Positions 44,397 to 54,029 of a stretch of 64,000 nucleotides of DNA are shown in pieces. The DNA is taken from the NCBI GenBank assembly GCA_020635875.1, contig JACJYY010000005.1:248001-312000 (forward strand). Reading direction: 5' to 3'. The stretch is from Flavobacteriales bacterium (lineage in GTDB: Bacteria; Bacteroidota; Bacteroidia; Flavobacteriales; Flavobacteriaceae). A program made the position numbers and the translations under genes. Below the pieces are notes generated by a model. The model saw only the letters and a list, made by a program, of their open reading frames with translations. It was not told the DNA's origin and searched no databases. Within the stretch, counting starts at the first letter, position 1. Each line of letters opens with the position of its first letter.

Positions 44397-45226
44397 TGTA
44401 TATAGAGTGTATGTTGCCCATATCCTGCCCAAATTCCTATCCCTCCATATATATTTGTAGGCAAACTTGATGCTGGTGGAAAAATGGGATTTAAACCATT
44501 TACAACTTCATTCTGCCAAGCATTCCAATATTCATAAGATTTTGTATCCATCGTTCGTAATTTTACAAATATAGAGTCCTTAACCTTAAAATAAGGGATC
44601 GAACTTGATTTAGGATAGCTCTTTATTCCTCTATTTATCCTAATCGATACTTCACTTGACTTAAAACTTTCATCTGTCAAATTTCCATAAAAAGCGGGAT
44701 AAAAAATAGTCTCTTCATTAGCAACCATAGTACTAATTTGGTAAAAGTTTTTCTGACTTATCGGATCAATAAATTTAACTTCAACAAAACCAATAGTATC
44801 TGATTCTTCTTTGATTAATTTTGCAGACCTGAGGCTCACAGGTTCTGGAATGTATGTTGATGCTTTCAAAACTTTATCCAAATATTCTATACGTAAATCA
44901 TAATTACGTCCTACCTCTCCTACAATCGTATTTCCTGTATAAACAAAAGGAGGAATTGTTTTGTCATTCACTTTTAACTTCAACACTTCCTCATTATTCC
45001 CGTCCGACACCGTGACTTTTGCAGATCGAATAGCATAATCTAAAAGCGACAACGAATCCACTTTTCCTCCAACTGGTACGCTTCTTGACAACAAAACCTT
45101 TGCAGTCTTTCCTTGCTCAATCCAACCCTCAACAACAATTTTAGAGTCCTGAGACGAAGTAAAAGAATATTCTTGATCAGAGCAGCTAACCAGAAATAAA
45201 AAAAAAGCTATTACAATTCGTAGCAT
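44390..45226 (-). CDS. DUF4249 domain-containing lipoprotein
   Basis: 278 residues. The lipoprotein signal ends at FLVSC (C15). The mature start (SKIVVEGWIEQGKTAKVLLSRSVPV) and the GRNYDLRIEYLDKVLKASTYIP stretch are typical of DUF4249. These proteins are usually encoded next to a TonB-dependent receptor, as here (9-base gap). They probably sit on the cell surface with the receptor; the ligand is unknown. Length is near the short end of the family (often 270-400). Confidence 0.9.
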   Translation of the reverse strand: MLRIVIAFFLFLVSCSDQEYSFTSSQDSKIVVEGWIEQGKTAKVLLSRSVPVGGKVDSLSLLDYAIRSAKVTVSDGNNEEVLKLKVNDKTIPPFVYTGNTIVGEVGRNYDLRIEYLDKVLKASTYIPEPVSLRSAKLIKEESDTIGFVEVKFIDPISQKNFYQISTMVANEETIFYPAFYGNLTDESFKSSEVSIRINRGIKSYPKSSSIPYFKVKDSIFVKLRTMDTKSYEYWNAWQNEVVNGLNPIFPPASSLPTNIYGGIGIWAGYGQHTLYIQK

Positions 45227-45235
45227 AACAAAGCT

Positions 45236-47509
45236 CTAAAATTTAAACCTCCAGCTTATAGATGGCAATATCCTATACATAACTTTATTTTGAGTTTTAA
45301 TATTCGCTTGATTATTATCTGAATCTCCAGATATTTTTAAAAATATATAAATGGGATTTCCGATATTAAACATATTATAAATTGATACGTTTAGGGCATT
45401 TTCCTTCACTTTTGTCTTTTTTAAAAAATAAGTAACGGAAATATCAGACCTTAAATAATTAGGCATTTGTGAATTATTATAATCACCATACTCTTTAACT
45501 GGATTACTATTTATAAAATACCATGAGGTAGGTGTTGTAAACCTATTACCTGAACTAAAGGTTTGGGTAAACCCAAATGCCACTTTTTTTAAACTGTACG
45601 TCGAAACCCACGAAAAATTATGTCTCCTGTCAAATCGAGAAGGAAAAACAGCTCCTTCATTTATTTCCTCAAATTGTCTATTAGACCAACTCAAAGTGTA
45701 GCTTAACCATCCTGTATACTTTCCATAATTTTTCTTTAACAAAAATTCATATCCATGAGACTCTCCTGCACCAATTAGCAAATCATCCTGAATCGAGGAC
45801 AATTCATTAAACTGAGTCAATCCATATGGATATTCTTGTAAATTGTCCATTATTCGATAAAACCCCGCAAAAGACAACTCATATTGGCGACTAATTTCTG
45901 TGTGGTATCCTATCGTTATTTCATTTGATCTCAAAGGAGGAACTTCAGACGAAGTTGCTATCCAGAAATCAGTTGGCAAACCCACACTAGATGATGTTAA
46001 CAAGTTCAAATATTGATATTGCTGTAAATAAGCTAAATAAAGGCTCCCTTTTTCACCTAACAAATAAGTAAGACTTACTCTTGGTTCTAGGTTACGATAT
46101 GACTCAAACAAGGCTTCATAATAGTTAAACCTAAGCCCTAAGTTAAGGCTTAATTTCTTTGTGAATTTTGATTTAGAGTCAGTAAATATTGAACACGTAT
46201 AAGGTAAAATATTGGATGGCGTGTTGTGTATACTAACCCCTTCCAAATTTGTCACTTCGATATTTTGAGAATTTAATTTATATGCAGAAAAGTGTATTCC
46301 AGACACCAACTCTGTATTTAATAATTTATAGTTTACCTCTCCGAGGTACCCCATATCTTTTATAAAAGATTTATTCTTGACTAATAATTCTCCTTGATTC
46401 ATTTTTAAAGCATTATTATACTCCGAATAGTAGATTGTATTATTAAATGATGTGTTGTTATTTTTTTGATTTTTCCAAGTTATTGATGCTAAAGAATTAC
46501 TCCAATCCAAATCAGCATTTAGAGACAATTCCTCCTCATCTACTGAGAAGTTATCACCACTAGCAAAGACATTGACCGAAACACTATTTTTCTTATTTAT
46601 ATGTGAAATTAATGTAAAATTCAGATCATTAAAACGATACTTCATTTGAGCATCATCGTTGTTCCCTTTAAACAAGGAACCCATTACTTCATCAATATAT
46701 GTCGTTCTTCCTGACAGATAAACTCCTGTATTTGGAGTTATTGAAGTAGCCACCGTTAATTGTGATGCTAGCAATCCTATATTACCTTTTACACTAAAAT
46801 CACTAGGAACACTATTTTCTGGCTGCACAACAATAGTAGAGCCTATTCTACCACCATGTTTTGCTTTTATATTAGTTTTATAAAAATCAACAGATTTTAT
46901 GTGATCAGAATTATAAAACGGAAATAATCCTAATAAATGGGTTGTACCATAAACAGGAACTGATTCATATTTCATTAAATTATGACCTTGTTCTCCTCCT
47001 CGGATATAAATATAACCATTTGCATCTCCAGAATTTTGAACCCCTGGAGTTAACTGTAAGGTTTTTAAAATATCCGTGACCCCCAATATAGTTGGGATTG
47101 ACTTCATCTTTTCAGTAGATAGAGAAATATTCCCTTCGGATAAACCAGAAACAGTTCGTGAATTTTCTTCAGCAAGCACTACCTCCTCAAGCTCTGTTAC
47201 ATTTTCATACAAAATAATATCTAATACATTACTGTCAGTTAATTCAATTATTTTGTCAAAAGTAGTATAACCAATATGTCTAACTACAAGTCGTATCGTT
47301 GTTGAATTTACAACTACTTTATAAAAACCTAAAGAATCAGTTATCGTATGATAATCTTTTGTTTCTGCTTTTACAAAAACTGAAGCTCCTTGTAAAGCAA
47401 TGCTTTCGTTATTTTTAACTTTGCCTTTTATCAAATATTCATTTTGAGAACAGGTATCATGTACTGAAAAACAGAACACAACTATTAGCAATACTCTCAA
47501 AAATCTCAT
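45236..47509 (-). CDS. TonB-dependent receptor with carboxypeptidase-like N-terminal domain
   Basis: 757 residues. Signal peptide to about residue 22; a CarboxypepD_reg-like domain about 25-105 (LIKGKVKNNESIALQGASVFVKAETKDY); a plug domain about 125-235 with GVQNSGDANGYIYIRGGEQGHNLMKYESVPVYG; and a 22-strand barrel to the end (ISWRFKF, final aromatic). It imports a ligand across the outer membrane using TonB energy. The DUF4249 lipoprotein follows and the giant T9SS protein precedes it by 6 bases, so all three may be one transcript. Confidence 0.93.
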   Translation of the reverse strand: MRFLRVLLIVVFCFSVHDTCSQNEYLIKGKVKNNESIALQGASVFVKAETKDYHTITDSLGFYKVVVNSTTIRLVVRHIGYTTFDKIIELTDSNVLDIILYENVTELEEVVLAEENSRTVSGLSEGNISLSTEKMKSIPTILGVTDILKTLQLTPGVQNSGDANGYIYIRGGEQGHNLMKYESVPVYGTTHLLGLFPFYNSDHIKSVDFYKTNIKAKHGGRIGSTIVVQPENSVPSDFSVKGNIGLLASQLTVATSITPNTGVYLSGRTTYIDEVMGSLFKGNNDDAQMKYRFNDLNFTLISHINKKNSVSVNVFASGDNFSVDEEELSLNADLDWSNSLASITWKNQKNNNTSFNNTIYYSEYNNALKMNQGELLVKNKSFIKDMGYLGEVNYKLLNTELVSGIHFSAYKLNSQNIEVTNLEGVSIHNTPSNILPYTCSIFTDSKSKFTKKLSLNLGLRFNYYEALFESYRNLEPRVSLTYLLGEKGSLYLAYLQQYQYLNLLTSSSVGLPTDFWIATSSEVPPLRSNEITIGYHTEISRQYELSFAGFYRIMDNLQEYPYGLTQFNELSSIQDDLLIGAGESHGYEFLLKKNYGKYTGWLSYTLSWSNRQFEEINEGAVFPSRFDRRHNFSWVSTYSLKKVAFGFTQTFSSGNRFTTPTSWYFINSNPVKEYGDYNNSQMPNYLRSDISVTYFLKKTKVKENALNVSIYNMFNIGNPIYIFLKISGDSDNNQANIKTQNKVMYRILPSISWRFKF

Positions 47510-47515
47510 ATTTTC

Positions 47516-50500
47516 CTACCTCTTCAGGGCAAAGTGTGATCTAAACTCTTTAATCTCTTTGTTTTCCTCAAATTGTACTCTGAACCAATAGTCCGTTGCG
47601 GGCATTGGATTGCCTCTAAAGGTACCGTCCCAGCCTTTGTCTTCATTGACTTGCATCTCTTTTAAGAGTTTGCCATATCGGTCGTAGATGTATACTCTGG
47701 CATTACTCTGACTCTCTAAGCCTACTATGTGCCACTCATCATTGATCCCATCTCCATTGGGCGTAAAGTATTTCATGTAGGTCGTCGCGTATAGGTTTGC
47801 GGTAATCGGTAAACCTTGACAACCGCGCTTGTCTTGTACGCCTACTTGGTGTAAGCCTGGAGCTACATTCTCAAAATACGCACTGTCTTGGAATGGGCCT
47901 CCGTCTATCTGATACTCGTAGTCGCCTGATCCTATTACTTCGACTTTTACGGTATAGCTGTCTTGACTGAACTGTGGATCTACTGTGTAGGCTTTTACGA
48001 TCGTCGCTTGTGAGCTTAATACTACGTTTACGGCTATTTCGTCACTAGCGCATGGTGTACTTCTACTGGTGGCTATTACGGTGTATTTCCCTGGTGCGAT
48101 TGCCGTGTACTTTGAGCCTGTAGCCCCTGTGATGATTTGTCCGTCTAACTTCCACTCAAAGGTATGGGTGGCTTCTACTAACTTAGTGTCTATTACTGCG
48201 GTACTGCCTGGCAGTAGGATGCCTGTGTCGGGATCGCTACAGATGATGTACTCTGGGTCTGGCTTTGGCTCTGGTTTTAGTTTTACTTCTAGGTTCAGCT
48301 CTTGTCGGGTGTCTTCACAGCCGTCGGCTCTGGTGACTTTGATGTAGATCTTTTCTTTGTTTTTGCTGTTAACATACTTGGTCGGGTCGGCTATGGGCTG
48401 ACTTAACTTGTCGTTGTTCTTTACTTTGTAATAACTAAAGCTGTGGATACTGGCGTCTAATCCATCTAGTATGGCTGTTTCGTACTGGGTTAAATCTATC
48501 TCGGCTTCTAAGAGACTGCTGCCTGGGGTAGATGGGGTTCCGCAGGCTTGTATGTCATCATGGGCTTTGAGGTTGATTGACTCGCCTACTACTAGGTTGA
48601 AGTTTCGCGTTACGTAACAGTCTGCTCCTTTTTGCTGGATGCGTACCCATACTTCTTCTGGGCTTGTTATGCTGCCTCTACTTACATAGGGACTGTTTAA
48701 CTGCGTGTCTATCGCGCCTGCTTCGGCTGCAGCTTCTGTCCCATAGTAGGTTAAATCGTATTTTCCTACATTGGCTGAACCTCCTAATATGGTGGCATTG
48801 TACTCTTGTAGGTCATAGGCGTAGCTACCGTCGTTGTTCGGACTGCATTGTACGTAATCGGGTATGCTCGATGGTTCTGGTAAGGCGAGTACTTTTAGCT
48901 CTAAGGGTACTACGCTGGAACAGCCTGTTAGGTCATACTCGGCTCTTACATAAATGGTTTGTTCGTATAAATCGGTGTTCTCGAAGGCGGTAGGAGTGGT
49001 GATTTGATTGTCTGTTCCGCCTTCTTTTGCGCTGGCTTCTGTGGTGTAATAACTTAAGCTTACGCTGCCTTCTTGGTTCTCGATCTCGATCTGACGTTCG
49101 GTTAAGTCAAAGAGGGCTATTCCGTCGCCTGTGCTTTGATTGGTGCTTGCATCGTCTTTGTCACAGATCTCCAATGGCGCGGGTTGCTCGGGTGTTGGGT
49201 TGTTGTTTACCCTCAAGATTAAATTGCTTATCGCGGCACACTGGCTGTCTTGATCAATAACTCGGACATATATCGTTTGTTTGTTGATTGTATTCTCATA
49301 GGCTATGGGGTTTTTGATATTGGCATTGCTTCCGCTTTTAGCGTCTGCTTCTGTCTCGTAAAATAATAAATCATAGCCTTGGGTTGCGCCTTGGGTAATA
49401 AGGCTTATTTGACTGGTCAAATCAAAGGTCGTTTTTTCGTCTTTGGTCTCATCGTCACAAATGGAGTACTCTATGCTTTTCGCTGGCTCTGGCTGTGGAT
49501 TGACTTTCAGCGTTATGGCTATGCTTCTGCTACAGTCGGTTTGCTTGTGGCGTAGTGCTGCCCAGATTTGTTGTGGGGATGCGCTTGGCGTGGTCACTTG
49601 GTTTACCGTGTTCTCAAAATGCTTCGGATCGGCTATCGGGTTCACATTGTTCTGTGCGTCTGCCTCACTGATGTGATAGGTGATCTCTAAATTGGTTTTG
49701 CTTTGATTTGCGTAGATGGTGGCTTCGTGCTGGGTTAAATCAAATTGGGCTAGGCCGTCGTTTTGTTTGCCTGTACTTAAATCATCGCATTCTTCTAATG
49801 GAGCTAATTTTACGGGTACTTGTGGACTTGGCTCGGCTCTTAATGTTACGGGTACTACGCGGACACAACCTGTCGTGTTATGCTTGGCTGCGGCGTAGAT
49901 CGTGATGCCGTTCTTTGCGTTTTGGATGTTTTTGTAGGTTATCTCTCCTGTGGTTGGATCCTCGGCAATGGCGTTGGCTACGATTAATGCGTCTGCTTGG
50001 GTTTCATGGTAGCTGATCTTTACATTCGCACCGTCTTTGTCGGCAATCTCTGTACTTAGTGTTTCTAATGGAAACACTGCAAAGCCATCGGCGTCTGGGT
50101 CACAGGATATCAGTGGCTCTGATGGGGCTTTGGGGCTTGGCAATGGGTCTACGCGTATGTCTAAAATGGTTGTACTGTAACAGCCTGTGGTTGGGTGTTC
50201 TACGCGTACGTGGACGCTCTCTACTGCTCCTAGACTGCTCTTGTTGATATAGGACTCTGGGGTACTGATGGCTTTTACTTTGTTTTCTGCGTCTGATTTA
50301 CTGGTGTAATACGTGACTTCCATCGGTATAGTCGTCGCTCCTGTAATCTCGCTCTCTCTGGTTTTTAGGTTAAAGACTTCTTTGCCGTCGCCTGGGTTGT
50401 TATCATCGCAGACTACGTATAAAGCAGGTTCTACTACTACTGGGCGTTGGGCGACTTCTAATTCGATGGGTTCGATACTACTACAGCCTGTGGCGGTTTC

Positions 50501-53500
50501 GGTAACTTTCATATAGATGGTCTCCGTTACGCTTTGATTGGTGTAGTTGGTCTTGTTGGCTATGGCGCTCGTGCCTGCCTCGGCATTGGATAGGCTTTGG
50601 TAATAGCTTACTGTATGTAGGGTTTTGTTTAGGTTTTTTAGTACTTCTGATTCTTTGCTAGTTAAATCAAAGCCTTCTTTTTTATCGCCTGGGTTATTGA
50701 CATCACACATGATAAATGCGGTGGCTTTTTCTGTCCTTGGGGTGTTTTTTACTTTTAACGCTTGGTTGACTATTATGTAACAGCCTTCGGCGTTTTCTAC
50801 TCGGGCATAAATCGTTTGATCGTAACGGTCTCTGTTGCTGTACGGACTTGTTTTGCTTAATGGTTTTATAGAGGCTACGGCATCGGATGGGGTTTCGTGG
50901 TAGGTCAGGGTCATGCCTGTTTGACTTCCTAATATCCCTGCATCGGCATCGCCCAAAGTAAAGACTCCAAAGCCATCGCTGTTGGGGTCACAGTATTCTA
51001 AAGCTGGGGGGGTAACTTTTGTAGGGCCGTTTCTGACTTCTAGGGTCAATTCTACTTCTGTGCTACAACCGTTGCTGTCTGTCACTCTAGCAAATACTAC
51101 CTGTGGATCACTGGTGTTGGTATAGTTATTCTTGTTCAGTGGACTCATGTTCGATTGGGCATCTGCTAAGGTTAAATGATAACTTACCCCTAAACTCGAA
51201 TTGTTATTCGTTAGCACTAAATCTTGGGTGCGTAACTCAAAGTCCCCTACACCATCAACACCCGTACTACAAACTTCGTAAGTAGCTGGTACAACATTCG
51301 GCATAGCGCTCTCATCGATAATAGTCACTGTGTTACTGGTGCGTGAACAGCCTGTTGTCGTATTGGTGATCGTTAATACATAATCGCCCGGCTGGTCTAC
51401 TGTTATCTGGATGCCTGTGTCGCTACCTACTATATTACCATTGGTCGTCGTCCATAAATACGTGTAATTAGAACCTACGTCTGAACCTTGACTGTCAATG
51501 AGGGCTTGCTTATTTGAACAGCCTAAATCATTCAATTTTTTGATTGTCGCAACAGCAGGGGTTTCGTCGCGCTCTACTTGTACGGTTTTAGTAGCTGGAC
51601 AGCCTGGTTTAGTGGTGTCAGTTACCGTCAGGGTGTACGTTCCTGGCTGGTCTACCACAGCGGATGATGTGGTTGATCCACTTACAATGTTGCCTCCTCC
51701 TGATGTTGTCCATTGGTAGGTTATGGTCGGCCCTGTCGTAGAAGCCGAACCGTCTAGGGTTACTGACAACACACTACACGTTAATTTAGTAGGTACAGCA
51801 ATAGTAACTTGTGGATCTGTAACATCGGATTCAACTTTTACCGTATTGCTCGATTGACAGCCATTATCTGAATTAGTGATGGTCAATAAATACGTATCAG
51901 GAGCTGTTGCTGTAAGAGTTTGCGATGTACCCACTGTAGTTCCTTTAGAATCTTTCCACTCATACGAAAAATTGGTGCCTGTAGATGAACCTGTTGTAGT
52001 AACGGTTACCGATTGCACTGTACAAGTCAGTTTATCAGTAGGTGTTTGAATCACAACAGTAGGTTTGGTAGTATCTTGTACAACTGTTTTAGTACCTGTT
52101 CCCGTACAACTATTACTACTGTTCTCTATGGTAAGCGTATAGGTGTCTGCTGTATTTACAGTCAGCTGTGTAGCTGAAACATCTTGACCTCTCAACAATT
52201 CCGTTCCTGAGGAATTAGTCCAAATATAAGTGATATTGGCTGCTGGGGCTGGTGTTGAAGCACTTGCATCAAGTGTCAAACTAGTTGTAGTACATGTCAA
52301 AGCCACTGGGTCGGCTATAGATACCGATGGTTTGTTGCTATCTTCTTCTATCGTAATCGCATTGGAAGTATCAGAACAACCCGCAGGACTTGTGACCACC
52401 AATCGATAGGTTCCTGCACCGCCAACAGATATAGTATTATTGGTTTCTCCTCCTATATCCACACCATCTCTTTGCCATTGATATTGCCCTGCACTTGACC
52501 CCGATCCATCTAAAGTAATTGGGGTACCTGTACAGTTAATGATTGTAGTAGCTGGATTAGCCACTGTCGCAGAAGCATCCGCTACAATTACATCTATTTG
52601 AGCTCGGGGACTTTCACAAGTTCCTTCCACTTGAACTACATAATAACTTGTGGTTCCTGCATTCGCTGAACTTGGAGTAGGGGCTGATGAACTCCCTGTT
52701 CCGCCAGTCGCTTGTGTATACCATAATAGAGTATTACCCGAAGCCACAGAAGTCATGTCAACTGCACTTGCTAACGATACTGTTGCATCTCCCACACAAT
52801 AATTTACATTATCAACCGTTGGAGCAGGAGAACCAATACCAATACTTGGTACAGTGACTGATTGAAAAGACTCACATGGAATTGTAAAAATACCCGACGA
52901 TTGGATGCTAACAGAAACTCTATAATCACCTGGTTCCGTTAATTTTGCCGTAGCATTATTAATATTCAAATCCTTCTCTACCGTCCCTCCATTCATTTTT
53001 TCCCACTTGTAAACATATTTAGTTGTCCCTGCATTTTTAACAGATACGGTAACTTCGCTAACAGTACAAGAAATAGGAACAGGATCTGGTATTGGGTCAA
53101 GCTGAGGTCTATCCTTAGCTAGAATTGTGACTGTATCATCCGTACCAGGAGCTAAACTTTGACAATCCGTCAGGGTTGGCACCCATTTTACCACAAACTG
53201 ATTATTGTAAATCAAATTGGTAATATCTGTCGTTTTCGATGTTGGGTTTACAATGGTGGCAAATCCCTGCAACCTCTTCCACTCACCTGGTACTGAACTT
53301 GTAGTAGTAACCTGAGTGGTCTGTTCCTCACATAGAGGTATATCATCTGAAACTGTAAATGAAATTGTTTCTGGAGTGCAGCCACCTGTTAAAGAAATGT
53401 CATCAATGGCAAAATCATAGCCCTCATCTTCTGCTCCTATTGATGTTAACTCTATTCTTACAAATCTTTCTCCTGAGCCACTTGGTGTAAAGGTATGCGT

Positions 53501-53947
53501 TACTTTAGTCCAGTCACCACTTGATTGTACCGTATGCGTTTGAGTGCTACATCCACATTGATCTGTTGGATTAAACTGAATCGTAGCCTCAATATTATTG
53601 TTTATGTTAACATCCTTAACAAAGTAAGAAAACACATATTCAGTACCTCCTTGCAATTTTATACTACCTGGGGTTTGCCAAAACTTCTTGTTTGAATCAG
53701 ATGATGAATCAACAATAAGCATATTTCCTGAACCACTGTTATCAGCAGAATCGATGAAATGTTTTGGGTTATATATTTGTGGATTACTTGATACACCTGC
53801 ACTACCGGGTAAACCATTTGTGTCATAGTGACTTTCGAATCCTCCCGTTCCTTCAAAATCGCCATTTGTTAATAGATTTTGTTGCCCTAGTAATCCTTGC
53901 TGAACAAAAATCAGCAATAATAAATATAAAGTGTATTGTTGTTTCAT
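47516..53947 (-). CDS. Giant multidomain surface protein with T9SS type B sorting domain
   Basis: 2,143 residues. After the signal peptide (cut near LLGQ/QN) comes a jelly-roll, carbohydrate-binding-like domain (about 22-190, LLTNGDFEG ... YDFAIDDISLTGG). About 190-860 holds Ig/PKD-like repeats with the pattern SC...LDxSxS...YxWxxxxG...GxYxLTVTxxxxGC. About 880-1890 holds ten modules of about 95 residues (C-D-xx-DG-xx-FDLT ... YYxTxADA ... QTIYxRVxxxxTGC). The last 90 residues are a type B sorting domain (YFTPNGDGINDEW ... FRSHFALKR). It should be exported by T9SS and act as adhesin or polymer-binding protein. Codon use and base content shift along the gene. Confidence 0.93.
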   Translation of the reverse strand: MKQQYTLYLLLLIFVQQGLLGQQNLLTNGDFEGTGGFESHYDTNGLPGSAGVSSNPQIYNPKHFIDSADNSGSGNMLIVDSSSDSNKKFWQTPGSIKLQGGTEYVFSYFVKDVNINNNIEATIQFNPTDQCGCSTQTHTVQSSGDWTKVTHTFTPSGSGERFVRIELTSIGAEDEGYDFAIDDISLTGGCTPETISFTVSDDIPLCEEQTTQVTTTSSVPGEWKRLQGFATIVNPTSKTTDITNLIYNNQFVVKWVPTLTDCQSLAPGTDDTVTILAKDRPQLDPIPDPVPISCTVSEVTVSVKNAGTTKYVYKWEKMNGGTVEKDLNINNATAKLTEPGDYRVSVSIQSSGIFTIPCESFQSVTVPSIGIGSPAPTVDNVNYCVGDATVSLASAVDMTSVASGNTLLWYTQATGGTGSSSAPTPSSANAGTTSYYVVQVEGTCESPRAQIDVIVADASATVANPATTIINCTGTPITLDGSGSSAGQYQWQRDGVDIGGETNNTISVGGAGTYRLVVTSPAGCSDTSNAITIEEDSNKPSVSIADPVALTCTTTSLTLDASASTPAPAANITYIWTNSSGTELLRGQDVSATQLTVNTADTYTLTIENSSNSCTGTGTKTVVQDTTKPTVVIQTPTDKLTCTVQSVTVTTTGSSTGTNFSYEWKDSKGTTVGTSQTLTATAPDTYLLTITNSDNGCQSSNTVKVESDVTDPQVTIAVPTKLTCSVLSVTLDGSASTTGPTITYQWTTSGGGNIVSGSTTSSAVVDQPGTYTLTVTDTTKPGCPATKTVQVERDETPAVATIKKLNDLGCSNKQALIDSQGSDVGSNYTYLWTTTNGNIVGSDTGIQITVDQPGDYVLTITNTTTGCSRTSNTVTIIDESAMPNVVPATYEVCSTGVDGVGDFELRTQDLVLTNNNSSLGVSYHLTLADAQSNMSPLNKNNYTNTSDPQVVFARVTDSNGCSTEVELTLEVRNGPTKVTPPALEYCDPNSDGFGVFTLGDADAGILGSQTGMTLTYHETPSDAVASIKPLSKTSPYSNRDRYDQTIYARVENAEGCYIIVNQALKVKNTPRTEKATAFIMCDVNNPGDKKEGFDLTSKESEVLKNLNKTLHTVSYYQSLSNAEAGTSAIANKTNYTNQSVTETIYMKVTETATGCSSIEPIELEVAQRPVVVEPALYVVCDDNNPGDGKEVFNLKTRESEITGATTIPMEVTYYTSKSDAENKVKAISTPESYINKSSLGAVESVHVRVEHPTTGCYSTTILDIRVDPLPSPKAPSEPLISCDPDADGFAVFPLETLSTEIADKDGANVKISYHETQADALIVANAIAEDPTTGEITYKNIQNAKNGITIYAAAKHNTTGCVRVVPVTLRAEPSPQVPVKLAPLEECDDLSTGKQNDGLAQFDLTQHEATIYANQSKTNLEITYHISEADAQNNVNPIADPKHFENTVNQVTTPSASPQQIWAALRHKQTDCSRSIAITLKVNPQPEPAKSIEYSICDDETKDEKTTFDLTSQISLITQGATQGYDLLFYETEADAKSGSNANIKNPIAYENTINKQTIYVRVIDQDSQCAAISNLILRVNNNPTPEQPAPLEICDKDDASTNQSTGDGIALFDLTERQIEIENQEGSVSLSYYTTEASAKEGGTDNQITTPTAFENTDLYEQTIYVRAEYDLTGCSSVVPLELKVLALPEPSSIPDYVQCSPNNDGSYAYDLQEYNATILGGSANVGKYDLTYYGTEAAAEAGAIDTQLNSPYVSRGSITSPEEVWVRIQQKGADCYVTRNFNLVVGESINLKAHDDIQACGTPSTPGSSLLEAEIDLTQYETAILDGLDASIHSFSYYKVKNNDKLSQPIADPTKYVNSKNKEKIYIKVTRADGCEDTRQELNLEVKLKPEPKPDPEYIICSDPDTGILLPGSTAVIDTKLVEATHTFEWKLDGQIITGATGSKYTAIAPGKYTVIATSRSTPCASDEIAVNVVLSSQATIVKAYTVDPQFSQDSYTVKVEVIGSGDYEYQIDGGPFQDSAYFENVAPGLHQVGVQDKRGCQGLPITANLYATTYMKYFTPNGDGINDEWHIVGLESQSNARVYIYDRYGKLLKEMQVNEDKGWDGTFRGNPMPATDYWFRVQFEENKEIKEFRSHFALKR
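48260..51290 (-). repeat. Ten tandem ~95-residue modules in the giant surface protein
   Basis: Ten copies can be counted by their openings: VCSTGVDGVG, YCDPNSDGFG, MCDVNNPGD, VCDDNNPGD, SCDPDADGF, ECDDLSTGK, ICDDETKDE, ICDKDDAST, QCSPNNDGS and ACGTPSTPG. Each ends in a TGC-type cysteine before a beta strand, so each probably has one disulfide. Confidence 0.85.
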
Positions 53948-54029
53948 AAGTCTTATACTTTTGCTGGGATAATAGATAACGCCTGTTTTGTAAACCGTCT
54001 AATTTATTAAATTATTCATTTTTAACTAG

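Noticed and set aside
48069..51719. Many open frames opposite the giant surface protein
   Set aside because: They follow from its G+C-rich repetitive codons; none has a start signal or recognisable domain.
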